Below are positions 16,372 to 25,047 of a stretch of 64,000 nt of DNA, piece by piece. The translations under genes and the position numbers were made by a program. The notes beneath the pieces are model-generated. The model was not told where the DNA came from. It did not search any database and saw only the letters and a list, made by a program, of their open reading frames with translations. Position 1 is the first letter of the stretch, and each line of letters begins with the position of its first letter. Source of the DNA: DATBSK01 sp964532485 (GTDB lineage Bacteria > Actinomycetota > Acidimicrobiia > IMCC26256 > PALSA-555); contig CAZHKE010000009.1 of assembly GCA_964532485.1 (NCBI GenBank), positions 1 through 64,000 on the forward strand. The letters run 5' to 3'.

Positions 16372-17618
16372 GCCGCCGATCGCTGCGGGCGTCGCTCGCG
16401 ATCGGTGCCGGTCGCGCCACCGGTTGGCTGTCGCGCGCCACCGGTCGCGGGCAGGGCGCGACCATCAGTGGGCGCGTCATGAACGCGATCGCGCCCGACC
16501 TCCTGACCGAGCTCGCCGCCGACCAGCACGTCGCGATCGTCTCGGCGACCAACGGCAAGACGACGACGACGCGACTGCTCGCCGCCGCCGTGTCCGTCGA
16601 CGGGCGGCCCCTCGTCTCCAACTCGACCGGCGCGAACCTGACGTCAGGCATCGCACCCACGCTCGCTCGTGCCGAAGGACCCGGGAGCGCCGTGCTCGAG
16701 GTCGACGAGCGCGTCGTCGAGCGCATCGTCGATCGGTTGGGTGTCGACCTGTGCGTCTTCGGCAACCTCAGCCGCGACCAGCTCGACCGCTACGGCGAGG
16801 TCCATGCGGTCGGCGAAGGCTGGCGCCGCGTGGCCGAGGCGCATCCCGACCTCGCCGTCGTGGCGAACGCCTCCGACCCGCACGTCGTGTGGGCCGCGTC
16901 GCCGGCCAAGGTCACCTGGGTGGAGCTGGGACTGAGCTGGCGCCAGGACGCGACGGTGTGCCCGTCGTGCGGCGCGCTGCTGGAGTGGACGGCGGACCGG
17001 TTCGACTGCCACGGGTGCGGCTTCGCGCAACCGGAGGCACCGCACCGCCTCGACGGTGACGCGGTCGAGCTCGACGGACGGCGCATCCCCCTGGCGCTGC
17101 AGCTCCCCGGCGCCTGGAACCGCGCCAACGCGGCTCTCGCCCTCGTCGCCGCGGTCACGCACTTCGGGATCGACCCGGTCCGCGCGACCGAGGCGATGAA
17201 TCGGGTCGAGAGCGTCGCCGGACGCTTCATGCGCGTGCCGCTCGGCGACGGGCGCGAAGTGACGGTCATCCTCTCCAAGAACCCGGCGGGATGGGCCGAA
17301 GCGCTGCGGCTCGTCGCCGATCGCTCGAACGCGGGTGTCGTCATCGCGGTGAATGCACGCGTGGCCGACGGGAAGGACCCGTCGTGGCTCTGGGACGTGC
17401 CCTACGAGTGCCTCGCGGGGCATGCAGTTGCAGCCGCGGGTGAGCGTCGACTCGACGTCGCGGTCCGGCTTCACTACGCGGAGCTCGAGCCGGTCGTCGA
17501 CGAGGACCCGCTCGACGCGGCTCGCACGCTGCCCGCCGACGAGCTGTACGTCATCGCGTCGTACACCCAGTTCTCTGCGCTCTACCGCAAGCACGGGCGC
17601 GACGAGGTGGCGACATGA
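16368..17618 (+). CDS. murT: Lipid II isoglutaminyl synthase, MurT subunit
   Basis: ATP-dependent Mur-ligase-like subunit that, with GatD, amidates D-Glu of lipid II to D-isoglutamine. The 416 residues include the P-loop ATNGKTTTTRLLA (near residues 57-69), a four-Cys zinc ribbon CPSCG...CHGCG within the central domain, and a DUF1727 C-terminal domain with SKNPAGWAEAL. I chose GTG 16368, overlapping the upstream TGA; another GTG lies 15 nt earlier. It overlaps gatD by ATGA. Its presence implies amidated peptidoglycan stems. Confidence 0.93.
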   Translation: MSRRSLRASLAIGAGRATGWLSRATGRGQGATISGRVMNAIAPDLLTELAADQHVAIVSATNGKTTTTRLLAAAVSVDGRPLVSNSTGANLTSGIAPTLARAEGPGSAVLEVDERVVERIVDRLGVDLCVFGNLSRDQLDRYGEVHAVGEGWRRVAEAHPDLAVVANASDPHVVWAASPAKVTWVELGLSWRQDATVCPSCGALLEWTADRFDCHGCGFAQPEAPHRLDGDAVELDGRRIPLALQLPGAWNRANAALALVAAVTHFGIDPVRATEAMNRVESVAGRFMRVPLGDGREVTVILSKNPAGWAEALRLVADRSNAGVVIAVNARVADGKDPSWLWDVPYECLAGHAVAAAGERRLDVAVRLHYAELEPVVDEDPLDAARTLPADELYVIASYTQFSALYRKHGRDEVAT

Positions 17619-18412
17619 CCGCGCGCGCGTCGGCCGTGCGCGTCGGGCTCGTCTACCCCGAGCTGCTCGGCACCTACGGTGACCGCGGCAACGCGATCGT
17701 GCTCGTGCAGCGCTGCAGGTGGCGTGGGATCCCTGCCGAGCTCGTGGAGGTCCATCCCGGCGCGCCGATCTCCGACTCGCTCGACGTGTATCTCTTCGGT
17801 GGTGGCGAGGACGACCCCCAGCAGATGGCCGCCGAAGGCATGCGAGCATCGCGCGGGGCGATCGAGCGGGCGCATGCCGGCGGTGCGGTGATCCTCGCGG
17901 TGTGTGCCGGCTTCCAGCTGCTCGGTCACCGGTACGACGCCGCCGACGGGACCGCGATCGAAGGCGCGGGGATCATCGATGTCGTGACCAACGCGGGCAC
18001 GGGCCGCCTGATCGGCGAGGTGGTCGTGGAGCCGCGGCCGTCGCGGCACTGGGGATCCGCCGGGCCCCCGGCGACGCTGACCGGCTTCGAGAACCACGGT
18101 GGCCGCACGACCCTCGGCGAGGGGCTCGACCCGCTGGGTCGCGTGCTCGCCGGCGGCGGGAACGGCGACGGGACGGGTGCCGACGGCGTGCTCGCCGAAC
18201 GATTCGTCGCCACCTACATGCACGGCCCGGTGCTGCCGCGGAACCCGCAGCTGGCCGACCGTCTGCTCGGCTGGGTCACGAAGACGTCGGACGCAGGGCT
18301 CCCGGCCCTCGACTCCGACCTCGAGCAACGCCTGCGCGAGGAGCGAGTTCATGCGGGGTCCGCCCGCGGCGTCCGCAAGTGGGCGCGGGACCGTGCGCTC
18401 GCGCGCGGCTGA
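17615..18412 (+). CDS. gatD: Lipid II isoglutaminyl synthase, glutamine amidotransferase subunit GatD
   Basis: Type-1 glutaminase that releases ammonia for MurT. In 265 residues, GLVYPELLGTYGDRGNA opens the CobB/CobQ-like fold, GGGEDDPQQMAAEG precedes the nucleophile elbow AVCAGFQLLG (Cys near 94), and FENHGG and YMHGPVLPRNP carry the remaining active-site region, including His in the latter. Overlaps murT by 4 nt, as in other Actinomycetota. A 12-nt gap separates it from the SLC13 permease. Confidence 0.94.
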   Translation: MTARASAVRVGLVYPELLGTYGDRGNAIVLVQRCRWRGIPAELVEVHPGAPISDSLDVYLFGGGEDDPQQMAAEGMRASRGAIERAHAGGAVILAVCAGFQLLGHRYDAADGTAIEGAGIIDVVTNAGTGRLIGEVVVEPRPSRHWGSAGPPATLTGFENHGGRTTLGEGLDPLGRVLAGGGNGDGTGADGVLAERFVATYMHGPVLPRNPQLADRLLGWVTKTSDAGLPALDSDLEQRLREERVHAGSARGVRKWARDRALARG

Positions 18413-18424
18413 GAGCACCTGACC

Positions 18425-20218
18425 ATGTCGGCCGACGCGTGGCTCACGCTCGCGATCGTGCTGGTGACGCTGGTGCTGCTCGCGAGCGAGCGCGCCTCGC
18501 CCCCACTCGTGGTCGTCGGTGCCGTCACGGCCCTGCTCGTCTGCGGCGTCGTCGACACCGACGAGGCGCTCGCGGGGTTCTCCAACGAAGCAGTCATCAC
18601 GATCGCCGCGCTGTACGTGCTGGCCGGGGCGGCCGAAGCGACCGGCGTGCTCGACCGGATCACGAGCGTCGCGCTCGGGCACGAGCTCGGGCGCCCTGAT
18701 CAACGGCGCGCGACGCCGCGCGAGCTGGGGCGCGTCCTGGCGCCCAGCGCGCTCGCATCGACTCTCGTCTACAACACGCCCGTCATCGGGATGCTCGCCC
18801 CGCAGGTTGCGGCCTGGGCTCGTCGAAGCCGGCGGTCGCCGTCGTGGTACCTCATGGCGCTCAACGCGGCCGTGCTCCTCGGAGGACTCGTCACCGCGAT
18901 CGGTACGACGACCAACGTGGTGCTCTCCGGCCTGCTCGACGAGTCCGGTCGTCCGCCCCTGGACCTGTTCGAGATCACACCGGTCGGCGCACCCGTCGCC
19001 GTGATCGGCGTGACGTTCCTCGTGCTGCTCGGCTGGCGTCTCGTGCCCGAGCGCGAGGCGTCGAGCGAGGACATCACCGCGACGCGCGCGTTCACGCTCG
19101 AGATGATCGTGGCCCCGGGGAGCCCGCTCGCGGGGCGCACGATCGCGCAAGCCGGGCTTCGCAACCTCGAGGGCGTGTACCTGGTCGAGCTGCACGACGA
19201 CATCCGGACCGTGGCCCCCGTCGAGCCGGACCGGGTGCTTCGCGAGGGCGCCCGCTTGGTGTTCGCAGGCAACGTCCACAGGATCGTCGACCTCCAGCGC
19301 ATGCCGGGCCTCGTTCCCGCGGCAGAGCCGCACTTCTCCGTCGTGGACCACGATCCCGGGCGCCGCTTCTTCGAGGTCGTCGTCGGCCCGGGATCGGCGC
19401 TCGCAGGCGCGACGCTGGCCGACATCGGGTTCCGGGCTCGCTACGAGGCCGCCGTCCTCGCCATCCATCGTGCGGGTGAGCGGGTCGGCACGAAGCTCGG
19501 AGACCTGGTGCTCCACCCGGGCGACGTGCTCCTCGTGCTCGGCGGATCGGACTTCGCCCAGCGTTGGCGCGACCGAGGGGAGTTCCTCGCGGTCGCGCCG
19601 CTGGATGGTGTGCAGCCGCTCCGCCGCGACAAGGCCGTGATCGTCGGGACCGTGCTGACCGCGTTCGTCGTGGTCGCAGCGACGGGGCTCCTCAGCGTCC
19701 TCGAGGCGGCTCTGCTCGCGGCGCTCGCCGTGGTGGTGCTTCGGGTGCTCTCGCCCGCCGACGCCCGACGTGCCATCAATCTCGAGGTCGTCGTCGTGCT
19801 CGCCGCGAGCTTCGGGCTCGGCAACGCCATCGCCGCGAGCGGCCTCGCCAGCGAGCTCGCCAGCCTGATCGTCGACGCATTCGGAGATCTCGGCGACGTC
19901 GGCGTGCTGACCGGTGTGGTCGTGACGACGATCGTGATCACCCAGCTCGTCACGAACAACGCGACGGCCGTGTTGATGTTCCCGATCGGTCTCGCGACCG
20001 CCGCCGCGGCCGGGCTCGACGCGCGTCCGTTCGCGATTGCCGTCGGACTCGCCGCGTCGATGAGCTTCCTGACGCCGATCGGCTACCAGACGAACATGAT
20101 CGCCTGGGGCATGGGCGGGTATCGATTCTCGGACTTCGCTCGGCTCGGGTTGCCGCTGCTCGTCGTGACGACGACCGTCATGCTGGTGATGATCCCGATC
20201 GTCTTCCCGCTGCGTTGA
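18425..20218 (+). CDS. SLC13-family anion permease with two TrkA-C domains
   Basis: 597-residue membrane transporter. N-terminal membrane half (1-215) has NTPVIGMLAP and GTTTNVVLSG, typical of SLC13. Two RCK/TrkA-C domains follow (about 225-300 and 315-385, each with LAG(R/A)T near its start), then a second membrane half with TNNATAVLMFP and TPIGYQTNMI. This architecture is seen in proteins described as sulfate or Na+/anion symporters. Because sir-cysH lie 3 kb upstream on the same strand, sulfate uptake is an attractive but unproven role. It is convergent with the GNAT gene, 3 nt apart. Confidence 0.87.
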   Translation: MSADAWLTLAIVLVTLVLLASERASPPLVVVGAVTALLVCGVVDTDEALAGFSNEAVITIAALYVLAGAAEATGVLDRITSVALGHELGRPDQRRATPRELGRVLAPSALASTLVYNTPVIGMLAPQVAAWARRSRRSPSWYLMALNAAVLLGGLVTAIGTTTNVVLSGLLDESGRPPLDLFEITPVGAPVAVIGVTFLVLLGWRLVPEREASSEDITATRAFTLEMIVAPGSPLAGRTIAQAGLRNLEGVYLVELHDDIRTVAPVEPDRVLREGARLVFAGNVHRIVDLQRMPGLVPAAEPHFSVVDHDPGRRFFEVVVGPGSALAGATLADIGFRARYEAAVLAIHRAGERVGTKLGDLVLHPGDVLLVLGGSDFAQRWRDRGEFLAVAPLDGVQPLRRDKAVIVGTVLTAFVVVAATGLLSVLEAALLAALAVVVLRVLSPADARRAINLEVVVVLAASFGLGNAIAASGLASELASLIVDAFGDLGDVGVLTGVVVTTIVITQLVTNNATAVLMFPIGLATAAAAGLDARPFAIAVGLAASMSFLTPIGYQTNMIAWGMGGYRFSDFARLGLPLLVVTTTVMLVMIPIVFPLR

Positions 20219-20221
20219 ACG

Positions 20222-20794
20222 TCACCGGGCGAGCAAGCCCTCGATCCGCTCGCGCGCGCTCGGCCACTCGGAGTCGACGATCGAGAACCACACGCTGTCA
20301 CGCCACACGCCGTCCGGCATCAGCATGTGCTTGCGGAACGTCCCCTCTTCGGTCGCGCCGATCCGCAGCAGAGCCGCACGCGACCGCTCGTTGCGCGCAT
20401 CGGTCTTGAACTCGACCCGGGCGCACCCGAGACGCTCGAACGCGTGCGTGAGCTGGAGCAGCTTTGCTTCGGTGTTCACCGCCGATCGCTGGTACGCCGG
20501 CGTGATCCACGTCGAGCCGATCTCGAGGTGTCGGTTCCCGGGATCAGGTGCGAGGAACGCGGTGCCGCCGACGACCTCGCCCGTCTCGCGGTCGATCGTC
20601 GCGAACCCGAGGCCCGACGCGCGCGTGAAGTCCACCAGGAACGACATGGCTGCCCGGTCGTCCATGCGGAACGGCATGTAGCGCCAGATCTCGTGGTGCT
20701 GCGCGGCGGCCCAGAGGCGGTCGACGTGCTCCGCGTCCGCCGGCTCGAGCCGGACGTGCGTCCCCTCGAGCGTGACGGGTTCGATCCAGGTCAC
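20222..20794 (-). CDS. GNAT N-acetyltransferase, RimJ/RimL type
   Basis: 190 residues starting at GTG (MTWIEPVTLEGTHVRLEPAD). The fold pattern is GNAT: VRLEPADAEHVDRLW at the start, GFATIDRETGEVVGGTAFL as central strands, then a truncated acetyl-CoA loop NTEAKLLQLTHAF and C-terminal RNERSRAALLRIGATEEG. RimJ/RimL relatives acetylate protein N-termini or small amines; the target here is unknown. It is the last gene of the cdsA-ispG run, 10 nt after the ispG stop. Confidence 0.86.
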   Translation of the reverse strand: MTWIEPVTLEGTHVRLEPADAEHVDRLWAAAQHHEIWRYMPFRMDDRAAMSFLVDFTRASGLGFATIDRETGEVVGGTAFLAPDPGNRHLEIGSTWITPAYQRSAVNTEAKLLQLTHAFERLGCARVEFKTDARNERSRAALLRIGATEEGTFRKHMLMPDGVWRDSVWFSIVDSEWPSARERIEGLLAR

Positions 20795-20804
20795 GTTGGG
20801 GTCG

Positions 20805-22025
20805 TCAGTCGGCGATCTCGCGGATCTTCGCGATCGTGTCGTCGGTCTTGTTGGCGTCGAGGCCCTGGATCTGGAGCAGCTCCTCGCGCGTCTCCTCGGC
20901 GATGCGAGCCGCGTCGTTGTCCGCCGCGGCGAGCGCGGCGTCGATGCCCTCGGCCATGATCAGCTCCGCCTCGGCGATGAGCGCCTCGACCATCTCCGAC
21001 TCGGGCACGACGCGCACCACCTGCCCACGCACGAACAGGTGACCCTTGCCGCGGCCGGCCGCGATGCCGAGGTCGGCACCCTTCGCCTCGCCCGGGCCGT
21101 TGACGACACAGCCCATCACCGCGACCTGGAGCGGGATGTCGCGGGTCTCGAGCGCGGCCTGCGCATCGTTCGCGACCGCGATCACGTCGACCTCGGCCCG
21201 TCCGCAGCTCGGGCACGCGATCAGGTCGACGCCCTTGCGCTCGCGCAGCCCCAGTGCCTCGAGGAGCGTGCGGCCCGCCTTCGCCTCCTCGACCGGGTCG
21301 GCGGTCAGCGAGTAGCGGATCGTGTCGCCGATCCCCTCGGCGAGCAGCGTGGCGATCCCGGCCGTCGACTTCACGATCCCCGCGGGCGGTGGCCCCGCCT
21401 CGGTGACTCCGAGGTGGAGCGGATGGTCGACCTCCTCGGAGAGCAACCGGTACGCCTCGATCATCAGCGGGACGCTCGAGGCCTTCACCGAGATCTTCAC
21501 GTCGTCGAAGTCGACCTCGCGGAAGCACGCCAGCTCCTTGAGCGCCGACTCGACGAGCGCCTCGGGTGTCGCGCCACCGTGCCGCTCGTAGAGATCGGGA
21601 TCGAGGCTGCCGGCGTTGACACCGATGCGGATGGGCAGCCCGCGGTCACGCGCCTCGGACGCGACCGCCTTGATGTGCTCGGGCTTGCGGATGTTGCCGG
21701 GGTTGAGCCGCAGCCCCTGCACGCCGGCCTCCATCGCGGCCAGCGCCAACCGGTACTGGAAGTGGATGTCGGCGATGATCGGCACCGGCGAGCGCGGCAC
21801 GATCTGCGCGAGCCCCTCGGCGGCTTCCTCCTCGTTGCAGGTGCAGCGCACGATGTCGCAGCCCGCGCCTGCGAGCGCGTAGATCTGCTCGAGCGTTCCG
21901 TCGACGTCGGCCGTCTTCGTGGTCGTCATCGACTGCACCGACACCGGTGCGTCACCGCCGATGGCGACGCTGCCGACCAGGACCTGCCGGGTCTTGCGCC
22001 GCTCCGGGACGTTCGACTGCTCCAT
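20805..22025 (-). CDS. ispG: 4-hydroxy-3-methylbut-2-en-1-yl diphosphate synthase IspG
   Basis: Penultimate MEP-pathway step, converting MEcPP to HMBPP with a [4Fe-4S] cluster. The 406 residues begin MEQSNVPERRKTRQVLVG. TIM-barrel motifs include DIHFQYRLAL and RLNPGNI, and cluster cysteines lie in CPSCGR and GCVVNGPGEA. The start is supported by alignment of RRKTRQ and VGSVAIGG. Its first 8 codons plus leader are partly duplicated 68 bp upstream, and a 22-codon uORF stops at TGATG on this ATG (see findings). With dxr two genes upstream it marks an MEP isoprenoid gene cluster. Confidence 0.95.
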   Translation of the reverse strand: MEQSNVPERRKTRQVLVGSVAIGGDAPVSVQSMTTTKTADVDGTLEQIYALAGAGCDIVRCTCNEEEAAEGLAQIVPRSPVPIIADIHFQYRLALAAMEAGVQGLRLNPGNIRKPEHIKAVASEARDRGLPIRIGVNAGSLDPDLYERHGGATPEALVESALKELACFREVDFDDVKISVKASSVPLMIEAYRLLSEEVDHPLHLGVTEAGPPPAGIVKSTAGIATLLAEGIGDTIRYSLTADPVEEAKAGRTLLEALGLRERKGVDLIACPSCGRAEVDVIAVANDAQAALETRDIPLQVAVMGCVVNGPGEAKGADLGIAAGRGKGHLFVRGQVVRVVPESEMVEALIAEAELIMAEGIDAALAAADNDAARIAEETREELLQIQGLDANKTDDTIAKIREIAD

Positions 22026-22100
22026 CACCACGGTCGCGCTCTCTCGGGCGCCGGATACCGGCACCCGCCCTCCGGGACGTTCGACCGCTCCATCACCACG
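22002..22100. repeat. 31-bp direct repeat flanking a hairpin at the ispG start
   Basis: 22002-22032 and 22070-22100 are identical except one base and cover the ispG start codon region. Between them lies GGGCGCCGG-ATA-CCGGCACCC (22046-22066), an 8-of-9-pair hairpin with the same ATA loop as the palindromic element family. It may be a diverged relative of that family with a duplicated flank. Confidence 0.8.
22025..22093 (-). CDS. Possible 22-codon uORF coupled to ispG
   Basis: ATG 22091-22093 opens a frame whose first eight residues (MERSNVPE) copy the ispG N-terminus (MEQSNVPE) because of the direct repeat. It ends in TGA that overlaps the ispG ATG as TGATG. It may simply be a by-product of the duplication; if translated it would couple to or compete with ispG. 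Confidence 0.35.
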   Translation of the reverse strand: MERSNVPEGGCRYPAPERARPW

Positions 22101-22105
22101 ACAGC

Positions 22106-22687
22106 CTACGAGTGCGTGCGCTCGAGGTACGCACGGCCCCGCGGCGAGAGGCGGTACCCCACCTCGAGGCTCTCGGTCAGTCCGAGCTCCTTGAGCTTGC
22201 GGACGTCGGTCTTGAAGGGCCGCGTCGCGCGTCCGAGCGATGCCGCGAGGTCCGGTGCGCGGGTTGCCGGACGCTCCGCGATGATCCGCAACGTCGGTCG
22301 AGTCCATGGTCCGTGCTTGCTCGCGCGGTCGAAGCGGTCGAGCCGGGCGTCGATGGCCTCGACGTCGGCATCGCCCAGCTCGGCCTGCTCGCGCAGCGCG
22401 ACTCTCTGGTCGGCCCCGGCGAGATGCACACGCACGCGGTACACGTCGCCGTCGGCGCGGCTGTCGAGGAACCGAACGAGCTCGGCGCGGGACGCGTACC
22501 CGGCGCGTCGGGCCTCGGCCGCAGTGACCTTCGAGCGCGCGACGCGGTCGACCGAGTCGATCGCGAGCTCACCGATCGCAGTGCGCAACCGCCCGCCTGC
22601 CTTCACTGTCGGGCGGCGCCAGCGGCGGAAGACGAGATCGATCTCGCCGGCGGCGATGCCCAGCAGCGTCGGCCGCCGCAGCAGCAC
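22106..22687 (-). CDS. Hypothetical protein: ASCH-like domain plus winged-helix C-terminus
   Basis: 193 residues, no firm function. The first ~110 residues (LLGIAAGEIDLVFRRWRRP, then KAGGRLRTAIGELAIDSVDRV) resemble small RNA-binding ASCH/PUA-like folds. The last ~70 (DLAASLGRATRPFKTDVRKL, KELGLTESLEVGYRLSPRG) look like a winged helix that ends with a basic residue-rich tail. The start ATG lies 12 nt after the rseP stop and the stop 80 nt before ispG. The gene interrupts the common rseP-ispG neighbourhood and is probably co-transcribed with it. Confidence 0.75.
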   Translation of the reverse strand: MLLRRPTLLGIAAGEIDLVFRRWRRPTVKAGGRLRTAIGELAIDSVDRVARSKVTAAEARRAGYASRAELVRFLDSRADGDVYRVRVHLAGADQRVALREQAELGDADVEAIDARLDRFDRASKHGPWTRPTLRIIAERPATRAPDLAASLGRATRPFKTDVRKLKELGLTESLEVGYRLSPRGRAYLERTHS

Positions 22688-22699
22688 CGTCAGCCGATG

Positions 22700-23923
22700 T
22701 CAGTTGCCGACAGCCTGGCGGATGTCGAGGAACATCGCGCTCAGCCCCAGCGTGAGGAACACCGCGAGCACGACAGCGGTGACGGGCATGAGCTTGCGGA
22801 AGTCGACCCTCACCTCCCGGTGCTTCACCTTCGAGGCGATCCATTCGTACACCACGACGGCGGCGTGACCGCCGTCGAACGGGAGCAGGGGGATCACGTT
22901 GAAGAGCGCGAGCACGAGGCTGATGGCGCCGAGCAACCAGAGCAGCGCCCAGATGTTGCCGTCGATGATCTGACTGCCTTCGTCGACGATGCCGATGAGC
23001 GATCGAGGTCGCGCGTCGGACGCCGGCGTTCCGGCCTTCGGCGCGTTGGAGCCGAAGTTGCGGGAGTACTCCTCGACGCCGTCCGGCGAGAAGAGCCGTC
23101 CGATCCCCTCGGCGGTGCCCACCGTGATCTCGCCGATGCTGCGGAACGACTCCGGCACCGCCTCGAGCACGCCGACGCCGCGGAACTGCGTGGTCGGCGA
23201 GACCCCGAGGAAGCCCTCACCTCTACGGCTGCGAGGCGTCGCCTCGATCGGAACGCGCACGCCGTCGCGCACGACGGTGAACGTCGTCGCCTGCCCGCCG
23301 CGGGCCTCGATCGCGGCCGTGAGGTCCTCCCAACCGTCGATCGGCTGACCGTCGACGGCGACGACCTCGTCGTCGGACCGCAGTCCGGCCTCGGCGGCCG
23401 CGCTGTCGGGCGTGATCGACGAGATGGTGGTGCTCGGGCCGTCGGCGACGCGTCCCTGCCCGGCGATGACCAGGAAGAAGAGGAGGAAGGCCAGGAACAC
23501 GTTCATGGTGACGCCTGCGAGCACGACGATCAGCCGGTTCTTGTAGCTGCCACGGCGGAACGTGCGCGGCTCGTCGGCCGGGTCGACCTCCTCGAGGTTG
23601 CTCATCCCGAGGATGCGCACGTAGCCACCGGCCGGGATGGCCTTCACGCCGTACTCGGTCTCGCCTCGTCGGAACGACCACAGGCGCGGCCCGAAGCCGA
23701 CGAAGAACTCAGACGCCTTCATCCCCGCGCGCCGGGCCGCGATGAAGTGGCCGGCCTCATGCAGCATGACCATCAGCACGATGCCGACGATGATCGCCAG
23801 GGCATCGCGCGCCCCCGGCCGCACGACCGCCAGCGCGACGAGCCCGACGAGCACCGCGACGAGGACGAAACCCGCCCCGCGGCGGTCGACGTCGACCGAG
23901 GCTTCCTCGAGCGGGTCCTTCAC
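22700..23923 (-). CDS. rseP: RseP-type site-2 intramembrane zinc metalloprotease
   Basis: Cleaves membrane-embedded substrates such as anti-sigma factors. The 407 residues contain the zinc motif HEAGH (in VMLHEAGHFIAARRAGM, near residue 45), a PDZ domain (about 150-235, with AGLRSDDEVVAVDGQPIDGW), and the second catalytic region NVIPLLPFDGGH near residue 345. Start at GTG 23921-23923, overlapping the dxr TGA; this gives one N-terminal transmembrane helix before HEAGH. The anti-sigma target is not in the window. Confidence 0.93.
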   Translation of the reverse strand: MKDPLEEASVDVDRRGAGFVLVAVLVGLVALAVVRPGARDALAIIVGIVLMVMLHEAGHFIAARRAGMKASEFFVGFGPRLWSFRRGETEYGVKAIPAGGYVRILGMSNLEEVDPADEPRTFRRGSYKNRLIVVLAGVTMNVFLAFLLFFLVIAGQGRVADGPSTTISSITPDSAAAEAGLRSDDEVVAVDGQPIDGWEDLTAAIEARGGQATTFTVVRDGVRVPIEATPRSRRGEGFLGVSPTTQFRGVGVLEAVPESFRSIGEITVGTAEGIGRLFSPDGVEEYSRNFGSNAPKAGTPASDARPRSLIGIVDEGSQIIDGNIWALLWLLGAISLVLALFNVIPLLPFDGGHAAVVVYEWIASKVKHREVRVDFRKLMPVTAVVLAVFLTLGLSAMFLDIRQAVGN

Positions 23924-25047
23924 GTGCGGGCTCCCAGGCGATCGGTGGCGGCCCGGGCGCGATCGCGCGCGACCCGGTCGGCTTCGAGAACGTCCGCGAC
24001 GTCCCGGACGTTCCCAGCGGCTGCACCGCCAGTCTCGCCCCTCAGGACCTCGGCGTTCACGTCCGCGATCCCGAGCCACGGGATCCGTCGCTCCCTGAAG
24101 GCCGCGTTCGCCACCTCGTTGGCCGCCGACAGGACCGCCGGCGACCCACCGCCCGCCCGGCCGGCCTCGTAGGCCAGCGCGAGGCACGGGAAGGCATCGA
24201 GGTCGGGCGGCTCGAACGTGAGCGCCCCGAGCGTCGCCCAGTCGATCGGGCCGAACGGCTCGTCGAGGCGCTCGGGAGCTCCCAACGCCAGGCCGATCGG
24301 CAGACGCATGTCGGGCATCGAGAGCTGCGCGATCACCGCCCCGTCGCAGAACTCCACCATCCCGTGGACGACCGACTGCGGGTGCACGACGACGCCGACC
24401 TGGTCGTAGTCGACGTCGAACAGCTCGTGGGCCTCGATGACCTCGAGGCCCTTGTTCATCAGCGTCGACGAGTCGATCGTGATCTTGGCGCCCATGTCCC
24501 ACGTCGGGTGCTTCAGCGCGTCCTCCACCGTCACGAGCGCGAGCTCCTCGCGCGTCCGGCCACGGAACGGACCTCCGCTCGCCGTCAGCAGGAGGCGCGC
24601 GACCTCCTGGCGCCTTCCCCCACGCAGCGCCTGGTACAGCGCCGAGTGCTCCGAGTCGACGGGCACGATCTCTCCGCCGCCTCGCCGGCGTGCGGCCTGC
24701 ACCACGGGCCCGCCCGCGATGAGGCTCTCCTTGTTCGCGAGCGCGAGCCGCTTCCCGGCCTCGAGCGCGGAGATCGTCGCCGGGAGTCCGGCGAAGCCGA
24801 CCACGGCGTTGAGGACGACGTCGACGTCGTCGAGGGCCGCGAGCTCGGCGAGCACATCGGCGTTGCCGAGCCCGGCGCGCGCCCGTGCGGCGGGAACGCC
24901 GAACTCCGCTGCCTGCGCGTCGAGCAGCTCGGTGTTCCGACCCGCGGCGAGCGCGACGACCTCGTACTGCTCACGATGACGCCGGATGACGTCGAGGGCC
25001 TGGGTGCCGATCGATCCCGTCGATCCCAGGACCGCGACGCGGGTCAC
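23920..25047 (-). CDS. dxr: 1-deoxy-D-xylulose 5-phosphate reductoisomerase
   Basis: Second MEP-pathway enzyme (DXP to MEP, NADPH). The 375 residues begin with the Rossmann motif RVAVLGSTGSIGTQALDV. LANKESLIAGG and VPVDSEHSALYQ contain substrate/metal residues (Asp and Glu of the VDSEH motif), and TASGGPF is the flexible loop region. Start at GTG 25045-25047, overlapping the cdsA TGA; the stop overlaps rseP. The tight cdsA-dxr-rseP coupling is common in bacteria. Confidence 0.96.
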   Translation of the reverse strand: MTRVAVLGSTGSIGTQALDVIRRHREQYEVVALAAGRNTELLDAQAAEFGVPAARARAGLGNADVLAELAALDDVDVVLNAVVGFAGLPATISALEAGKRLALANKESLIAGGPVVQAARRRGGGEIVPVDSEHSALYQALRGGRRQEVARLLLTASGGPFRGRTREELALVTVEDALKHPTWDMGAKITIDSSTLMNKGLEVIEAHELFDVDYDQVGVVVHPQSVVHGMVEFCDGAVIAQLSMPDMRLPIGLALGAPERLDEPFGPIDWATLGALTFEPPDLDAFPCLALAYEAGRAGGGSPAVLSAANEVANAAFRERRIPWLGIADVNAEVLRGETGGAAAGNVRDVADVLEADRVARDRARAATDRLGART

